Positions 60,283-64,000 of a stretch of 64,000 nt of DNA are shown here, in pieces; position 1 is the first letter of the stretch; each line of letters opens with the position of its first letter. The notes beneath the pieces were generated by a model. The model had not been told where the DNA came from and made no database searches. It saw only the letters and a list, made by a program, of their open reading frames with translations. Location: the NCBI GenBank assembly GCA_003254885.1, contig QANT01004456.1, positions 39,207 to 103,206 on the forward strand. Reading direction: 5' to 3'. The translations under genes and the position numbers were made by a program. This DNA comes from Purshia tridentata (Eukaryota > Streptophyta > Magnoliopsida > Rosales > Rosaceae).

Positions 60283-61275
60283 GGGTGCTTCTATTTCCAC
60301 CTCTATATTTTATTTTATCATTTACCTTATTTTTACACCCTCATCAAAAATATAAAAATACTTTTCTCACCTACCATTATTTCTACAATACCCTTTGATA
60401 TACTAACTCAAACATTCACCCATTAAACACTTTTGCCACCCCTTTAACTATCAGCCCACCCACCTATCTTTTTTGTATAATCTTTCTTTTATAAACCCTA
60501 GTTCTTAAAATCAATTATACTATTTGGTTGATACCTATACATCTATGAAAAGATATGATTATTCTATAACCTACTTTTTAATTTTTTTTAAAGTTTTAAA
60601 TCAAGAATTCATTATATTTTAATATTTCTTTTGATTTAGAAATTGAGTATTGATTTTAGAGATTTAATTTGAAGTGTAGCGATGAATTATAAGATGGATA
60701 CAATATAAGTTTATTTTTCTGCAATTGTTAATGTGTTTGAGACCATTATTCAAAGTGCAGCATCTTCCCTTTATGTTTATAGGAAGAAGATTATGGGGAT
60801 GCAAAAATCCGTTTGTCTGCCTTTGACATTTTCATATATAGTTTTGATTTGACTTTTTTATGTCAATAACACATACCTATAAATTTGGTTTGATTGTTTG
60901 CAGATTTCACTTTATCTATCTTATAATTGTTCTTATTAGTTTGTATGATTGTATATATGTTCAATAATTAAAGGATTAATGATATGAAAAAAAGAGAAAA
61001 AAATTCTAGGATTTATATATGGAGTTTAAGTCATTGTAGGAAGGTGGGTGAGTAGAAAATGAGTGGGTATAATAGATTCATTTTTTTTTTTTTTTAGTCA
61101 AGTACTTAAAAATCATTTTACAAAAGGATAAAATTTCCGTTATCAATTTTATTAAAATATGGGTGGAAAAATAAAGTGCTTAAAAGTCATTTTACAAAAG
61201 GATAAAATTTCCATTATCAATTTTATTAAAATATGGGTGGAAAAATAAGAGAAATGGGTGGAAATATAACCACTC
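60283..61275. mobile_element. Candidate non-autonomous Mutator-like element (993 bp)
   Basis: The left end GGGTGCTTCTATTTCCACC and the reverse complement of the right end, GAGTGGTTATATTTCCACC, match at 16 of 19 positions. The flanks are ATTCGTAAA (60274-60282) and ATTCTTAAA (61276-61284), a 9-bp direct repeat with one mismatch, the size expected for Mutator-superfamily insertion. No transposase ORF is present. The right end carries a 74-bp internal tandem duplication. Confidence 0.5.
61101..61248. repeat. 74-bp tandem duplication
   Basis: Copy 1 is 61101-61174 and copy 2 is 61175-61248, both starting AGT(A/G)CTTAAAA and ending GGGTGGAAAAATAA. Three or four mismatches. It lies just inside the right end of the candidate element. 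Confidence 0.93.
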
Positions 61276-61516
61276 ATTCTTAAAATCACTTTGATTTGAG
61301 ATAATTATTAAAACACCCATTTTAGGCTGCCTTCTTTCTGTATAGTCCATTCATTTAATTGGGCTTTCTAACGGGTCCAATTAATTTCCATCCGACCCAC
61401 CTTTTTTCCCCCTAGTCCACTTGATTTTTCTGCTATTTGTTTCCGTCTGTCTCCGTTAAATTCATTTCAAGCTCACTTCTCTCTCATTTCTCTCTTCTCT
61501 CTCTCTCTCTCTCCTG

Positions 61517-63035
61517 ATGCATCACTCTCTAGCCATGGATGGCAGCGAGATTCACCTTCTCGTGTTCGCCTTTTCCTCCTTTTTCTTTCTATGGCCTTCA
61601 ATCGTCCATCTACCTAACGACAGCGGCAGATCGACACTGAGCAGCAGTGACTTTTCGGCCAGTAGCCGGCGAACTTGGCACAACTCAACTTAATTTTGGT
61701 ATTTTCTTACTTCTCTGATCATGGGCTTTCTTTCCCCCATGATCTTGCTTGTCAATTTTTGAGATTTTGAGATTTTGTGATTTTGAAATATTAGAATGGT
61801 CCTGATAGTTGTGCGGGATTTGTAGCTATATTGATTAAGAATATTTGCTCTACACCTAGGTCCCAAGTTCCTGAGTGAGAAAGATCTTGGCTGGCAGAAA
61901 TAGGAGACAGAAGCTGAGAATGCAATAGATAAGGCAGTGAGCGCAAAGAAGCAGAAAGAGTGAAGAGTTAGATCAGGCTCTTCAGAAGAAGAAGGTTGAT
62001 GCAATGACGCAAAAGAAGAAAGTGGAAACTAGGAGGAGGAAAAGGTTTGTTATGTCATTCATTAGTTTGTGTTGATAATATGAGCTGGCCTGTAATGACA
62101 TGACATATGAGCTCACATCTTTAACTTGTATAGTTATATGCCATTAAAAAGAGAGGAGGCTTTTTTTTTCTGAATGGATAGATTAGTACATAAAGGGGAA
62201 GAAAATGAGTTTATCATCATATCCTTTGTGTTCAAATAAGAAATTGATATTTTAACCCAGAAGATAGCAAATAACAAGTATTTTACGAAAAGTATAAACA
62301 TTAATTGGCAAGATCTTACAGACTTTTGGCATGATAATAGTTTATTCAGTAACAAATTGAAAACTATGTAAATCTTTTGCAATGCAGATATGGCCACAAA
62401 ATGATTTCACAGTTTTGAACCCCAGCATTAGTAATGAAGGTACTGTTCTTCCTTGGCCAACGAAAAGAAAAGGAGGAAGGGAAATTACAGTATCATACAC
62501 AAAACAGGCCCATCTGTGCAGTAGAACTAGGCACACCATAATGTGCCATGAGAAGGCATTGAGTGGTATTCATACCGTTCTGACTTCTGAGTCACAGTTG
62601 CATGATATCAGGGCTGGCGTCTCAAGGTATGTTGCAACTGGGCATTTCTTCTTGCACACTCTAAGATAGTCTTATCAGCAGTGATGAAGTATGCAGCAAT
62701 TGTTGCTGTTCATCAAGTAATGATACATGTTTAGTTTTCCATGGCTAAGACAAACTTCTTCATAGGTTATATATCATAAATTTTCCCATAACTAGAATCT
62801 CTTTGCTGAATAACAAAAAAATTTAAATCGTACCAGCTGATATGATGAGTGCTTGAGCAGTATAATTGAGGTTATGCTTTTGGTTTTGCAGATATTGTCC
62901 ACTCTGCTAAGTTACAATTATCTCATGGAATGCCAGTTAAAAAATCTCTTGGCCGGTTTTAAGCATGGTACTTCAATGGTGTGTGAAAGAGTTCATATCT
63001 ATGGATTGTTGAGGCTTAAAAGTTTGTCATGTTGA
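61517..63035 (+). pseudogene. Possible decayed gene or non-coding transcript (exon-like segments)
   Basis: A CT-rich leader-like stretch (61480-61514) precedes a 58-codon ORF starting ATGCATCACTCT at 61517, with a hydrophobic centre (LLVFAFSSFFFLW). 61859-62045 reads as a Lys/Glu-rich coding relic (KFLSEKDLGWQK, ETEAENAIDKAVSAKKQKE, EELDQALQKKKVDA) broken by stops and frame changes. 62391-62626 is open and framed by TGCAG and AAG|GTATGT. 62892-63035 follows TTTTGCAG and is open to a stop. I recognise no family. The broken middle segment suggests decay, but a non-coding RNA is equally possible. Confidence 0.3.
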
Positions 63036-63146
63036 CATTTATAATAATGTACCAATAAGGTGATGTAGGGAGGAAAATGTACCAATTTATAGACCAATTA
63101 CATACATAAGTGGCTATATATCAGTTTCTTTATAGTAATAATAAGA

Positions 63147-63315
63147 TTGTTGCTATTCGACAGTAACAATAAGTCGATTGTTGCTGTCTGACATTGACAT
63201 TAAGGCGATTGTTGCTGTCCGACATTAACAATAAGGCGATTGTTGCTGTCCGACAGTAACAATAATGCGATTGTTGCTGTCCGACAGTAACAATAATACG
63301 ATTATTACTGTTATA
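63147..63315. repeat. 31-bp self-complementary minisatellite, about 5.4 copies
   Basis: Units start at 63147, 63178, 63209, 63240, 63271 and (partial) 63302. The core is TTGTTGCTGTCCGACAGTAA plus CAATAAGGCGA. Each unit contains an 11-bp quasi-palindrome (TTGTTGCTGTC / GACAGTAACAA) around a single C, with one G:T wobble in RNA form. Related isolated palindromes occur at 63369-63391 and about 63531-63550. Confidence 0.92.
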
Positions 63316-64000
63316 CTATTTTTGATTTGTTTATACAAAAAAAAATATGTAAAATTTGTCTAAGTTAGTTATTACTGTTTAACAGTGATAATTTTTTAGA
63401 TATGAAAAAAAAATTAATGTGTTTTATTTTGTTGTTTTATGCTATTTTTGAGGTGCTTATGCAAAAAAAAAAAAAAAGTAAAATATGTATAGTTGTCATG
63501 TTTTTTAGTTTTTTTACAAAGTTAGAATAGTTATTATTCAACAGTAATAATTGTTTACATATAGAGAATAAAAAATGCTGTAAAAAAAATACTGTAGCTT
63601 GCTACAATAACAGTGCTATAGTAACTGCATTAACAAGTGGGCCGGCAGAAAATTTCTCTTCCACATGTGGACTTTTTAAACACCGTTTTAGTCTAAATGG
63701 ACTTATAAAAAAAACCCCCTTTGATTTTGGGTCACCAACTTATTTATTTATTTATTTATCTAAGGGTAGGTGATTACTGATGTGGCAAAACCGAGTGGGT
63801 GGCACATGGTATGGAAACTTAAGGCTTAAGCTTTGCCTATGCTGAACCAGAAGGAAGGAAAAGGCGGAGACCTTCAACTTTTTATTTTATTTTTAGTTGC
63901 ATAGCTTCAAGCTTTTTGACTTTGTCTCACTGTGCATGTACTATCTACTATTACTGTACATATATATATATATATATATAAATATACGTAAAGGCATAAT
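63316..64000. other. AT-rich terminal spacer
   Basis: No ORF is supported. It contains diverged copies of the minisatellite palindrome and a (TA)n run at about 63959-63980. What follows lies outside the window. Confidence 0.6.

Noticed and set aside
63147-63315. CRISPR-like regularly spaced 31-bp repeats
   Set aside because: The repeats are directly abutting with no unique spacers, in plant nuclear DNA without cas genes; it is a minisatellite.

Overview
This is nuclear DNA of a flowering plant, almost certainly a core eudicot. The evidence is many GT-AG introns with T-rich acceptors, AT-rich intergenic DNA, CT-rich leaders, and plant-only families (class VIII myosin, GEM-like GRAM protein, SRM1-type MYB, SBT1 subtilase). 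A woody rosid such as a Rosaceae species would fit, but the sequence alone does not fix the genus. Short N runs sit inside homopolymers at 23716, 35548-35588 and 40291, so this is an assembled scaffold. I see no rRNA, tRNA, CRISPR array, bacterial or viral gene.

Layout, left to right. 1-6632 (+): last 17 exons of a SCY1-like kinase/HEAT-repeat gene whose start lies outside the window. 6633-10553: spacer with two families of local tandem duplications. 10554-14194 (+): SRM1-type two-repeat MYB factor. 15193-17211 (+): complete MurF ligase of the peptidoglycan pathway, probably plastidial. 18944-20001 (+): GEM-like GRAM protein. 21441-24257 (-): F-box/LRR protein with a 307-bp tandem duplication in its only CDS intron. 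25840-28008 (-): DUF829/TMEM53-type alpha/beta hydrolase. 29334-32373 (-): chloroplast FAD synthetase. 33194-43726 (-): 23-exon class VIII myosin with a 14-nt micro-exon. 44630-49201: gene-poor spacer. 49202-51571 (+): intronless subtilase. 51937-56587 (-): CCR4-NOT subunit 9 (CNOT9/CAF40) with a duplicated exon. 58761-59354 (-): isoprenylcysteine carboxyl methyltransferase. 60283-64000: repeat-rich tail with a Mutator-like element, a possible decayed gene and a self-complementary 31-bp minisatellite.

The most striking observation is in CNOT9. Two alternative 72-nt versions of exon 2 lie in tandem, separated by only 33 nt. That gap is too short to be spliced as a normal plant intron, and it carries an in-frame stop. 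This predicts strictly mutually exclusive exons, producing two forms of a core deadenylase-complex scaffold that differ at five residues in one helical repeat.

The genes do not form one pathway. Several neighbours (ICMT, FAD synthetase, F-box/LRR, GEM-like) match, from memory, an Arabidopsis chromosome 5 block and its duplicate, so this looks like a conserved ancestral gene neighbourhood with insertions. Two products point to the plastid (MurF, FAD synthetase). Others act in membrane traffic (SCYL), cortical actin and plasmodesmata (myosin VIII), mRNA decay (CNOT9), CAAX-protein maturation (ICMT), ABA/salt transcription (SRM1, GEM-like) and the apoplast (subtilase). A second theme is an unusual number of sub-kilobase tandem duplications in introns and spacers; the CNOT9 exon pair is the one that falls on coding sequence.
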